Source of the DNA: Corynebacterium hansenii
Lineage (GTDB): Bacteria; Actinomycetota; Actinomycetes; Mycobacteriales; Mycobacteriaceae
Length of the DNA stretch: 64,000 nt
Assembly (NCBI RefSeq): GCF_030408795.1
Contig: NZ_CP047211.1
Location: forward strand, 2,170,001-2,234,000
Reading direction: 5' to 3'
Part shown: positions 1 to 6,577 of the stretch, one piece after another
Position numbering within the stretch: position 1 is the first letter of the stretch
How the letters are laid out: each line of letters opens with the position of its first letter
Made by a program: the position numbers and the translations under genes
Notes under the pieces: model-generated
Database searches by the model: none
The model's input: the letters and a program-made list of their open reading frames with translations, nothing else
What the model was told of the DNA's origin: nothing

Positions 1-71
1 TGGGCGTCCGGCCCCCTGACCGTCCGGACGAACCGGACGTACCGGACGAACCGGGTGAACCGGCCCAATGA
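1..71 (+). CDS. C-terminal tail of an upstream phage-element gene (partial)
   Basis: Only the last 22 codons are inside the window, read from base 3 to a TGA at 69-71. The tail is a proline/acidic repeat (PDEP, PDVP, PDEP, GEP) produced by 9-bp DNA repeats. The TGA overlaps an ATG at 68 in the ATGA arrangement seen at the other junctions of this operon, which supports a real stop. Function cannot be judged from the tail. Confidence 0.35.
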   Translation, partial: GVRPPDRPDEPDVPDEPGEPAQ

Positions 72-124
72 GCCCCGAAACCGACCGGTTCGACCACTTC
101 GACCAGTTCGTCCGGTTCGTCCGG
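24..124. repeat. 9-bp tandem repeats followed by an inverted copy
   Basis: Five tandem 9-mers of the CCGGACGAA type run from 24 to 68. Degenerate copies in the opposite orientation (CGGTTCGTC type) run from about 85 to 124. The outer ends, 24-38 and 110-124, are a perfect 15-bp inverted repeat, so the segment could form a long imperfect hairpin or hold iteron-like protein sites. Part of it is coding for the upstream tail. Confidence 0.6.
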
Positions 125-178
125 CACCCCCCGAGGCAACCGGACGAGCCCCACACCAACCACGAAACGGAGAAACCC

Positions 179-373
179 ATGAAAAAGACCTTCGACCTCG
201 TATCCGGCACCCGGAAATCCAAGTTCCGCATCGACATCGACCACAAGACCCCCGGAAACCTCTACTTCCTCAGCCGCAACTTCCACGCCTCGGTCACCCC
301 GGAGCAAGCGATCAGCATCGCCAACCACATCGCAGACCTCCTCGAGATGAATCGAAGCGACAACGTGGCATGA
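179..373 (+). CDS. Small phage-element protein, 64 aa
   Basis: Function not recognised. The protein starts MKKTFDLVSGTRKSKFRIDI and ends in a short helix rich in Ile and Leu. The ATG at 179 was chosen because CGGAG lies 8 nt upstream. An in-frame ATG at 68, overlapping the previous stop, is possible but would add 37 low-complexity Arg/His/Pro residues encoded by the 9-bp repeats and has no visible ribosome site. Its TGA overlaps the start of the WhiB-like gene, so the two are probably translationally coupled. It may belong to the early or regulatory part of the element. Confidence 0.55.
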   Translation: MKKTFDLVSGTRKSKFRIDIDHKTPGNLYFLSRNFHASVTPEQAISIANHIADLLEMNRSDNVA

Positions 374-675
374 CGAAAACCACCCGGTTCCCCGACGTCC
401 CCGACCTCCCGGACCTCGCCGGCATCCGCGACCAACGGCTCGCCGGCGCCGCCTGCACCGGACTGCAACCACTGTTCGATGAATCGGTGCACGGCGAAAC
501 CGACGACGCCCGCCAATTCCGCCACCACCGAGCCCGCGCCATCTGCGCCCGCTGCCCGGTCCGCGCCAACTGCGCCACCGTCGCCACCGAGATCCCCGCC
601 GACCACCGACACGGAATCTGGGCCGGCACCCTGCTCCACCCCACCACCAACCACGACTCGAAGGAGTCAGCATGA
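370..675 (+). CDS. WhiB-like iron-sulfur regulator of the phage element
   Basis: This 101-aa protein carries the full Wbl signature: cysteines at 29, 59, 62 and 68 (C-x29-C-x2-C-x5-C) that would hold a 4Fe-4S cluster, followed by GIWAG at 82-86, which matches the G[VI]WGG turn except for one Gly to Ala change. WhiB-like proteins are actinobacterial and actinophage transcription factors that act with the primary sigma factor. The ATG overlaps the preceding stop, and its own stop overlaps the next ATG, so it sits inside a coupled operon. The N-terminus is a PDVPDLPDL repeat. It probably controls element or host genes. The target is unknown. Confidence 0.85.
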   Translation: MTKTTRFPDVPDLPDLAGIRDQRLAGAACTGLQPLFDESVHGETDDARQFRHHRARAICARCPVRANCATVATEIPADHRHGIWAGTLLHPTTNHDSKESA

Positions 676-938
676 CCGCCAACCCCGACCCCCGCATCGC
701 CACCACGGAAGCCCAGCTCGACGCGATCCGCCTGCTGCGCACCGCCATGAGCAACGAGCACCACCAGTACGTCATCATCCCCACCCGCACGACGAACACC
801 ACCGTCACCCTGGCAACCGTCGTCGGCATCGCCAACGAGATCATGGCCGCGATCTTCACCGACGACCAGCGTGCCGCGATCCTCGACGGCTTCGCAGACA
901 ACATCCGCCGCAACCTCGAAAGGGCCAACGACCAGTGA
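672..938 (+). CDS. Hypothetical phage-element protein, 88 aa
   Basis: No family recognised. The protein is small and soluble, with predicted helices and a Thr-rich strand segment around residues 38-50. Its start overlaps the WhiB-like stop (ATGA) and is preceded by AAGGAG at a good distance. Its stop overlaps the GTG of the next gene, so it is clearly a member of the same operon. Nothing in it suggests an enzyme. Confidence 0.7.
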   Translation: MTANPDPRIATTEAQLDAIRLLRTAMSNEHHQYVIIPTRTTNTTVTLATVVGIANEIMAAIFTDDQRAAILDGFADNIRRNLERANDQ

Positions 939-1282
939 AGCAGCTACCCCAGCCCGACCCGCGCGGCATCCTCGCCGTCAAAGAACTGCCCGACGCCCTG
1001 CAAGCCGCCGAAGACGCCACCGCCGTCGCAGACCTCGACCGGCTGATCACCCGCCACCCCGGCGTGACCTGGGGCCGGTTCTACAGCCCCCAGGACGGCA
1101 CACGGCTCCGCGGATTCACCCGCCCCATCACCGACGCCGAGCGCACCATCCTCGACGCCCTGGGCTACGACGCCGCCGCCCTGACGACCACCCTCGTCCA
1201 CCACCGCACCCCCGGCACCCGCTTCCGCTGGTGGCCCACCATCACCCGCAAGACCAACGACGACAAGGAGAACGACCAGTGA
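935..1282 (+). CDS. Hypothetical phage-element protein, 115 aa
   Basis: No family recognised. The GTG start was chosen because it overlaps the previous stop (GTGA) and an AAAGGG lies upstream. The protein has an N-terminal helical part and a middle with several aromatic residues (TWGRFYSPQDG, FRWW), perhaps a small fold that binds a partner. Its stop overlaps the GTG of the scaffold-like gene, keeping the operon continuous. A role in capsid assembly or control is only a guess from position. Confidence 0.65.
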   Translation: MKQLPQPDPRGILAVKELPDALQAAEDATAVADLDRLITRHPGVTWGRFYSPQDGTRLRGFTRPITDAERTILDALGYDAAALTTTLVHHRTPGTRFRWWPTITRKTNDDKENDQ

Positions 1283-1773
1283 CCGCCCCCAACACCCCGG
1301 CCGACGACGCCACCCAGCACGACCCCCAGGCCGACGAGCACACCCACCCCACCGACGCCGGCCGGCCCGACGACGAGCAGCACACCGACGACCGCCCCGA
1401 CGAACAGACCCCCACCGACGAGCGCATCAAACAAGCCCGCGCCGAAGCCGCCCGCTACCGCACCCGACTCCGCGAAGCCGAAGCCGCCCGCGACGAGGTA
1501 ACCGCCAAATACGAAGCACTGCTCCGCGGCACCATCGAAGCCGAAGCCCAGCTCAAACACCACACCCCAGGCATCGCACTCTGGGACGCCGGCACCAACC
1601 CCACCGACCTTCTCAACGACACCGGACACCTCGACCCCGGCAAACTCCGCGACGCCTGCAACAACGTCCGCGACCGCTACGGCATCGGCCGACTCCCCGA
1701 AAGCCCCGCCCAAGGCACACACACCACCACCCCGGCAGCCGTGACCTGGCGCGACGCCCTCCAAGGACAGTAG
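1279..1773 (+). CDS. Scaffold-like protein upstream of the capsid gene
   Basis: 164 aa. The first 50 residues are very acidic and rich in Asp, Thr and Pro. Residues of about 50-95 form a charged Ala/Glu/Arg coiled coil, followed by a compact C-terminal part. This composition, and the place directly before the major capsid gene, is typical of tailed-phage scaffolding proteins, which guide procapsid assembly and are then removed. There is no protease motif. GTG start overlaps the previous stop, with AAGGAG upstream. A scaffold call is inference from layout and composition. Confidence 0.6.
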   Translation: MTAPNTPADDATQHDPQADEHTHPTDAGRPDDEQHTDDRPDEQTPTDERIKQARAEAARYRTRLREAEAARDEVTAKYEALLRGTIEAEAQLKHHTPGIALWDAGTNPTDLLNDTGHLDPGKLRDACNNVRDRYGIGRLPESPAQGTHTTTPAAVTWRDALQGQ

Positions 1774-1776
1774 AAT
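1771..1776 (+). promoter_or_regulatory. Possible -10 element (TAGAAT) before the capsid gene
   Basis: TAGAAT overlaps the scaffold stop codon and would start a leader of about 125 nt before the capsid ATG. The -35 is not obvious. A separate promoter would let capsid be made in excess of the upstream proteins. Confidence 0.3.
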
Positions 1777-1909
1777 CAACAGACGAACGAGGATGGGGCA
1801 CGGCCCGGCGCCAACCCCCACCCCTCACGACATAGCCCCAGGCAGGGCAACCGGCCCCCGTAGAACGGCCCCCGGTACCAACACACACACCTGCCTGAAA
1901 GGGGCACAC

Positions 1910-2737
1910 ATGTTCAAGACCACGGACAACAAGATCGTCCTGGCACCCGACTTCGTTCACTCCCTGCTCGTCCAGCCCGTGACCACCGAATCCGTGGCAT
2001 CCCAAGTCGCCACCGTCGTCACCACCCCGAGCCACACCACACGCTTCCCGCGGCTGACCGCAGACCCCACCGCCGCATGGACCGCCGAGGGCGAAGAGAT
2101 CACCCCCTCCGACCCCACCGTGGACGAGGTGGTCGTCACACCGTCGAAGGTCGCTGGACTCGTCGTGACGACAACCGAAATGACCAACGACGCAACGCCC
2201 GAAGCGATCAACGAGATCGGCCGCGGACTCGTCCGACAGATCACCAACAGCATCGATGCCGCATTCTTCGGCAACGAAGCCGCGCCGGCGCCCGCCGGCC
2301 TGGGCTCCATCCAGCCCACCGAGCTCACCGTCAACGCGCTCGACAACCTTGATTGGGCTGAAGAAGCGCGAGCAAAGACCGCCGGACTGGGGGCCACTCT
2401 CACCTCCTTCGTCGCCCACCCCGACGACGCCCTGACCCTGGCGACGCTCAAGGAATCCACCAACTCCGCCCGCGGTCTCCTCCAGCCCGACCCGACCGCC
2501 CCCACCACTCGCACCGTCGCCGGCGTGCCCCTGCTCACCAGCAACCACGTTAAGAAGGGCCAGATCTGGGCGATCCCCGCCGACGCCGCCCAACTCGTCG
2601 TCCGCGACACCGCCGAAGTCGTCGCAGACAACAGCGTGTTCTTCACCAGCGATCGCGTCGCGATCCGCGCGACGATGCGCGTCGGCTTCGGCTTCGTCTT
2701 CGAGAAGGCCATCGTCAAGATCACCGTCACCCCGTAG
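1910..2737 (+). CDS. HK97-fold phage major capsid protein
   Basis: 275 aa, the size expected for the mature shell subunit. The N-terminal part (VLAPDFVHSLLVQP, then TRFPRL and AAWTAEGEEI) matches the E-loop/N-arm region of HK97-type major capsid proteins. The Thr-Glu-Met-Thr-Asn-Asp segment and the C-terminal DRVAIRATMRVGFGF strand are also typical of the phage_capsid family. There is no prohead protease domain fused to it. Start chosen from GAAAGGGG 6 nt upstream. This is the only clear structural gene in view. The following DNA holds a terminator and no head-tail connector genes, which is unusual for a prophage. Confidence 0.85.
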   Translation: MFKTTDNKIVLAPDFVHSLLVQPVTTESVASQVATVVTTPSHTTRFPRLTADPTAAWTAEGEEITPSDPTVDEVVVTPSKVAGLVVTTTEMTNDATPEAINEIGRGLVRQITNSIDAAFFGNEAAPAPAGLGSIQPTELTVNALDNLDWAEEARAKTAGLGATLTSFVAHPDDALTLATLKESTNSARGLLQPDPTAPTTRTVAGVPLLTSNHVKKGQIWAIPADAAQLVVRDTAEVVADNSVFFTSDRVAIRATMRVGFGFVFEKAIVKITVTP

Positions 2738-2761
2738 ACGACGACCAGACGATCACCGACA

Positions 2762-2792
2762 GACCCCTGGGGGCTACCCGGTCCCCGGGGTC
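2762..2792 (+). terminator. GC-rich hairpin after the capsid gene
   Basis: GACCCC-T-GGGG pairs with CCCCGGGGTC, giving a stem of about 10 bp with one bulge and a short loop. It lacks a T-run, so it could be a weak terminator or an mRNA-protecting hairpin. Confidence 0.4.
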
Positions 2793-2867
2793 CGTTCGAA
2801 GCCCCCGAAGGTGTAGCCGCTGAGGCTGAGCTCGGGTCTGGGGTTTTCGGCTTTCCTGGGGTTTTGT

Positions 2868-2888
2868 GGCCCCTGGAGGGCCGTTTTT
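2868..2888 (+). terminator. Likely intrinsic terminator of the capsid operon
   Basis: GGCCC and GGGCC form a 5-bp stem with a CTGGA loop, followed by GTTTTT. The surrounding 2840-2940 stretch is unusually G/T rich and codes for nothing convincing. Confidence 0.5.
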
Positions 2889-3026
2889 GCGTGTTTTTGG
2901 GGTGTTTTGAGGGGTTTTTGGTGGGTGGTGGGGTGTCGTCGCGGCTGTGGACTTCGCCTTATCTCGTCATTGCATATGTGCTGGTCACATGTGGTTTAAC
3001 GTAACGCTTTCGGGTAGACTGGTGGC

Positions 3027-3572
3027 ATGGATGCCAGGTGTTCGCAGTGCGGTTCGGTGCTTGATCCGTCGCGTTCGCGGCGGCCGGCGCGGTTTTGCTC
3101 GAATGCGTGCCGGCAGAAGGCGTATCGGCGCCGCCGGAAAACGGAGATTCCGGCGGGGCTTCGGGAGGGCCGGCGGTGGGTTCGCGCCGAGGGGAAGCGG
3201 CCGGTCATGGTCGATGGGCGCCCGGCGTCGAGCATCAATCCGCGGACGTGGGCGGAGTTCGCGGATGTTCAGTCCGGTGCTGGTGATGGGTTCGGGGTGA
3301 TGTTGGGCGGCGGGGTTGGCTGCATCGACTTGGATGGGGCGTTGGATGATCGGGGGCGGGTGGTGTCTGCGGTGGCGCGGGCGGTGCTGGAAGCGAATCC
3401 GGGGGCGTGGGTTGAGGTGAGCGTGTCGGGCCGGGGGTTGCATGTGTTCGGGTTGCTGCGGGAGGGGCCGGGTGTGCGGCGTGATGGACTCGAGGTGTAT
3501 TCCCGTGGGCGGTTCATTCGGGTGACGGGCCGGGTGTTTCGTCCGGGCCGGCTGGTGCCGTTGGTGATCTAA
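3027..3572 (+). CDS. Stand-alone zinc-finger primase-polymerase-like protein
   Basis: 181 aa. Residues 5-28 hold a four-Cys finger (C5, C8, C24, C28) followed by RQKAYRRRR, a form common on actinobacterial DNA-binding proteins. Residues of about 58-175 resemble the phage/plasmid bifunctional primase-polymerase (PrimPol) core: a Gly-rich turn, CIDLD with D101 and D103 as likely metal ligands, SVSGRGLHVFG with H139, and RFIRVTG near the end. Family members usually carry a C-terminal helicase or HBD domain, which is absent, so this is a minimal version. The start is probably leaderless: TAGACT at 3015-3020 ends 6 nt before the ATG. It may prime element replication or be a regulatory remnant. Confidence 0.7.
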   Translation: MDARCSQCGSVLDPSRSRRPARFCSNACRQKAYRRRRKTEIPAGLREGRRWVRAEGKRPVMVDGRPASSINPRTWAEFADVQSGAGDGFGVMLGGGVGCIDLDGALDDRGRVVSAVARAVLEANPGAWVEVSVSGRGLHVFGLLREGPGVRRDGLEVYSRGRFIRVTGRVFRPGRLVPLVI

Positions 3573-3585
3573 GTATGCTGTCCGC

Positions 3586-4095
3586 ATGGATAGCGTTTGG
3601 GCCGATCCGAGGTTTTACGGCAGCCTTATAACAGGGGTCATAGCTGTAGCGATTGCCGTCGGCAACGGCATTTGGGATTCAAAACAGCGCCGAAGAGATC
3701 GCCGGGAAGCGGAAGAGGCGTCAACCATGGCGACCGCGAAGCTGAACCCTGTCGTTGTCGAGAACGACGATCGCGACCAGGGAAAGAGTTCGAAGTGGAC
3801 AGTTAGCGTTCACAACCTCGCAGAGACACCCGTGTTTTCTGTGAAAATTGAATTCCCATACGAGGGAGGCAGGTGTTATGCCCTTTCGCCGTATCCTGAA
3901 TATCTGGATGATTTTACCGACAATACTGCGCCGATCCTGCTACCAGGCGAGGTTCTCAAACTTCAGGTGGGGTTGATGGACCCTGTCGAGGACTTGAAGT
4001 ACTTGCTGGAATTCATCCTTCCCAATGGTCGCCGGATCGAGAATCAAGGGGGCAGGATTCGAATCGTCGGCTACGTCCGCGGCGTTTACACGTAG
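3586..4095 (+). CDS. Membrane-anchored orphan protein of low GC
   Basis: 169 aa, function not recognised. Residues 12-28 form one transmembrane helix, followed by a basic coiled segment (SKQRRRDRREAEE), then a globular domain of about 110 residues with beta-rich character. Base composition drops to near half GC with AT-ending codons, unlike everything around it, which indicates recent transfer. TATGCT at 3574-3579 ends 6 nt before the ATG, so the gene has its own leaderless promoter between the PrimPol-like gene and the tRNA. Genes at this edge position in integrated elements are often cargo, such as defence or superinfection genes. That is only a suggestion here. Confidence 0.65.
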   Translation: MDSVWADPRFYGSLITGVIAVAIAVGNGIWDSKQRRRDRREAEEASTMATAKLNPVVVENDDRDQGKSSKWTVSVHNLAETPVFSVKIEFPYEGGRCYALSPYPEYLDDFTDNTAPILLPGEVLKLQVGLMDPVEDLKYLLEFILPNGRRIENQGGRIRIVGYVRGVYT

Positions 4096-4358
4096 GTGTC
4101 CCGGCGCTCGACCGCCGGGGTGGGCGGGAGCTGCCGGGACGTGGCCGCCGGCCCTTTTGAGCCAGTGGGGGTGGGCGGGCGACCGTGGTGATCATCGCAC
4201 GGGGCGGTGGTTCGCGCTCGTTGAGACGTTGCGCCCTTGGTCCTCGCGGGCGCGGGGGTAATGAACGGTCAAGAATCGTCCGGCGATCATCGTCCATTGC
4301 CGGGGGTCTTGATTATTATTTGGTCCTTTGTTGGTCCTTTTCGGCCGAAAAGACGAAA
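4096..4358. other. Non-coding edge of the integrated element
   Basis: No gene is supported here. Near the end the DNA becomes AT-rich and holds two direct copies of TTGGTCCTTT (4322-4331 region and 4331-4340) and a perfect 14-bp palindrome TTTTCGGCCGAAAA at 4338-4351. Such arm-type repeats beside a tRNA 3' end are what an attachment region would look like, but no integrase gene adjoins it. Confidence 0.35.
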
Positions 4359-4388
4359 GCAGGTCAGAGGATTTTCCCTCTGACCTGC
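4359..4388. terminator. Strong bidirectional terminator beside the tRNA
   Basis: A perfect 12-bp stem (GCAGGTCAGAGG with its complement) around a 6-nt loop is followed by TGTTTTT on the plus strand and TTTCGTCTTTT on the minus strand. It would end both the element transcripts and the tRNA-Asn transcript. Confidence 0.8.
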
Positions 4389-4396
4389 TGTTTTTG

Positions 4397-4468
4397 CTCC
4401 TCCAGCTGGACTCGAACCAGCAACCCTTCGATTAACAGTCGAATGCTCTGCCATTGAGCTATGGAGGA
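4397..4468 (-). tRNA. tRNA-Asn (GTT)
   Basis: The minus strand folds as a complete cloverleaf. The acceptor arm TCCTCCA pairs with TGGAGGA, with G discriminator. The D arm contains AGCTCAATGGCAGAGC, the anticodon loop is CTGTTAA with GTT, and the T arm contains GGTTCGAGTCC. CCA is not encoded. Its 3' end faces the phage-like genes at lower coordinates, the usual geometry when an element integrates into a tRNA gene. Confidence 0.95.
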
Positions 4469-4586
4469 ATGTCTCCGGCACGTCTCCGTGCGACGGATCA
4501 TTACTCTACCCAGTACCCATATGGACGCCAAATCAGCAGGTCACACCTCATTTCGGCCGCGCAGCCGCCCGCGCCGGAAGCCACCC

Positions 4587-4660
4587 GGCCGGACCCCATC
4601 CGGCAGAGCGGACGAGCGACGGCCGGACCCCATCCGGCAGGGCGGACGGGCGCTGGCCGG
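4587..4660. repeat. 34-bp tandem repeat, 2.2 copies
   Basis: Units 4587-4620 and 4621-4654 differ at four positions, and a third copy begins at 4655. It lies between the tRNA and the TPP riboswitch and runs directly into a GTCGCAAAGC motif copy. Confidence 0.8.
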
Positions 4661-4673
4661 GCCGTCGCAAAGC
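4661..4673 (+). repeat. GCCGTCGCAAAGC motif, intergenic copy upstream of thiD
   Basis: First of nine copies of the core GTCGCAAAGC in the window. This one has the full 13-nt form and sits about 30 nt before the TPP aptamer. Confidence 0.7.
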
Positions 4674-4700
4674 AACCGGCGCGTTTGCTAACGTTTCGCG

Positions 4701-4780
4701 CAACACGGGGTGCCCGGGCCGCCCGGGCTGAGAGCACACCCGCCGAACTTGATCCGGCTGGCACCGGCGAAAGGATGTTG
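4701..4780 (+). promoter_or_regulatory. TPP (THI-element) riboswitch
   Basis: All conserved blocks are present in order: ACGGGGTGCC, GGGCTGAGAG, ACCCGCCGAACTTGATCCGG and CACCGGCGAAAGGA. The ends CAACA (4701) and TGTTG (4776-4780) can close P1. The AGGA that serves as the Shine-Dalgarno sequence of the next gene lies within the 3' conserved block, so TPP binding should block translation directly. Confidence 0.93.
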
Positions 4781-4782
4781 CA

Positions 4783-6429
4783 ATGGGCGACGCACCACGT
4801 TCCGCATACCGGCAGTACCCGGAGGACTGGAACGGAGGATGCGTCGCGTGCGGCGTCCAGCGCACCGGCCGGATCCCACGGGTGCTGTCCATCGCGGGCA
4901 CCGACCCCACCGGCGGCGCCGGCGTGAAGGCCGACCTGAAGTCGTTCTCCGCGCACGGCGCGTACGGCATGGCGGTGGTCACCGCACTGGTCAGCCAGAA
5001 CACCCGCGGCGTGCGCGACGTCCACGTGCCCCCGGTGGAGTTCCTCCGCTCGCAGCTCGATGCGGTGTCGGATGACGTGGCCATCGACGCGGTGAAGATC
5101 GGCATGCTTTTCGACGCGCCGATCATCGCCGAAGTCGCCGACTGGCTGGATGCGCTGCGCAGCCGCAACGCGGGGGCCGCCGACTCCGGCGCTACCGACT
5201 CCGGGGACACCGCCGCGGACGAAGGCTCCGACGCCGAGTTCCTCGAGGGCGCGCCCTCCCCGATCGTCGTCCTGGACCCCGTCATGGTGGCGACCTCCGG
5301 CGACCGGCTGCTCAAGCCCGAGGCCGAGGAAGCCCTGCGCGGCCTGCTGCGCCACGTCGACCTGGTCACCCCGAACATCCCCGAACTGGCCGTGCTCGCG
5401 GGCACCCAGCCGGCGACGACGCCCGGCGAAGCCCTCGACCAGGCCCACGCGGTGGCCGCCGAACACGACGTCCTGGTGCTGGCCAAGGGCGGGCACCTGC
5501 GCGACGACGTCGTCGTGGACTCGCTGGTCCGCCCCGACGGATCCGCCGAGCGGTTCACCGGGCCGCGCATCGACACCCGCAACACCCACGGCACGGGCTG
5601 CTCCATCTCCGCGGCCATCGCGGCGCTGTGGCCCCGCATCGGCGACCCCTTCCGCTCCGTCGGGGTGGCCAAGGAGTGGCTGACCTCCGCGCTGCGCCAC
5701 GCCGACGAGCTGGAAGTCGGCGAAGGCAACGGTCCCGTCCACCACTTCGCGCAGCTGTGGGAACGGGGGCTGGCCGCCGACGCGGCGACCATCGCCGACC
5801 AGTGGTGGGAATCGATCGCGGACCTGCGCGAGGCGATCGACGACCTCGACTTCGTCAAGGGCCTCGGCTCCGGCACGCTGCCGCAGGAAGCCTTCCGCCG
5901 CTACCTGGCCCAGGACGCGCTGTACCTCAACGGCTACTCCCGCGCGCTGGCCGCGGCGTCCTCGCTGGCGCCGACGCAGGAGGAGCAGATGTTCTGGTCC
6001 TACGCCGCCCACGGCGCCCTGGCCGGCGAGATGGAACTGCACCGCAGCTTCCTCGGCGACGACGCCGGCGACGAGGGCGCAGGCGCCATCGAGGCGTCGC
6101 CGGTCACCCGCGCCTACGTCGACCACCTGGTCGCCACCGCCGCCCGCGGCTCCTACGGCGAACTCATCGCCGCGGTCCTCCCCTGCTTCTGGCTCTACCG
6201 CGACATCGGCCACCGGCTGATCGCCCGCAACCACGACGCCCACCCGTACGCGCGGTGGCTGGACACCTACGCCGACGACGCCTTCGACTCCGACACCAAC
6301 CGGGCCATCGACATCTGCTCGAAGTACGCCACCACCGCCACGACCACCGAACGCGCGGCGATGGACCGGGCCTTCCGGCTGTCGTCCTGGCACGAGGTGG
6401 AGTTCTTCGCGGATCCGCTGCGCGGCTGA
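4783..6429 (+). CDS. thiD: Fused HMP-phosphate kinase (ThiD) and TenA thiaminase
   Basis: 548 aa with two domains of thiamine metabolism. Residues of about 31-300 are ThiD, which phosphorylates HMP and [23 protein letters not shown], then the [11 protein letters not shown] anion-hole motif near the end. Residues of about 330-548 are TenA (aminopyrimidine hydrolase/thiaminase II), with [15 protein letters not shown] and [16 protein letters not shown]. The pairing joins salvage of the pyrimidine moiety with its phosphorylation. The start is 7 nt after AGGA inside the TPP riboswitch. An acidic low-complexity insert ([17 protein letters not shown]) lies in the kinase part. Confidence 0.93.
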   Translation: MGDAPRSAYRQYPEDWNGGCVACGVQRTGRIPRVLSIAGTDPTGGAGVKADLKSFSAHGAYGMAVVTALVSQNTRGVRDVHVPPVEFLRSQLDAVSDDVAIDAVKIGMLFDAPIIAEVADWLDALRSRNAGAADSGATDSGDTAADEGSDAEFLEGAPSPIVVLDPVMVATSGDRLLKPEAEEALRGLLRHVDLVTPNIPELAVLAGTQPATTPGEALDQAHAVAAEHDVLVLAKGGHLRDDVVVDSLVRPDGSAERFTGPRIDTRNTHGTGCSISAAIAALWPRIGDPFRSVGVAKEWLTSALRHADELEVGEGNGPVHHFAQLWERGLAADAATIADQWWESIADLREAIDDLDFVKGLGSGTLPQEAFRRYLAQDALYLNGYSRALAAASSLAPTQEEQMFWSYAAHGALAGEMELHRSFLGDDAGDEGAGAIEASPVTRAYVDHLVATAARGSYGELIAAVLPCFWLYRDIGHRLIARNHDAHPYARWLDTYADDAFDSDTNRAIDICSKYATTATTTERAAMDRAFRLSSWHEVEFFADPLRG

Positions 6430-6577
6430 ATCCGGGGCGCAAAGCGGAAAGTCTCCCTACGCTGGGAGGCATGACGGAAAACAACGCCCCCAAACCCAGC
6501 CCGACAGCGGCGCCGCCCCCGCCGCCGACGCCCACCGCACCGTCCGGGGCATCATCGCCCGCTCCAAGGGCGCCCCC

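Noticed and set aside
1..4396. Second copy of the tRNA-Asn 3' end inside the window as an att site
   Set aside because: I looked for the T-arm and acceptor sequence elsewhere in the first 5 kb and did not see it. The partner site, if any, lies outside.
4185..4457. Possible gene between the low-GC gene and tRNA-Asn
   Set aside because: The frame runs through the terminator hairpin and into the tRNA on the opposite strand, and has no ribosome site.
4501..6393. Long open frame antisense to thiD-tenA
   Set aside because: High-GC third positions keep antisense frames open. The protein is a Gly/Val/Arg-rich composition artefact, and the plus strand has full ThiD and TenA motifs. The same applies to long antisense frames over era, malQ, treS, dnaJ and the P-type ATPase.
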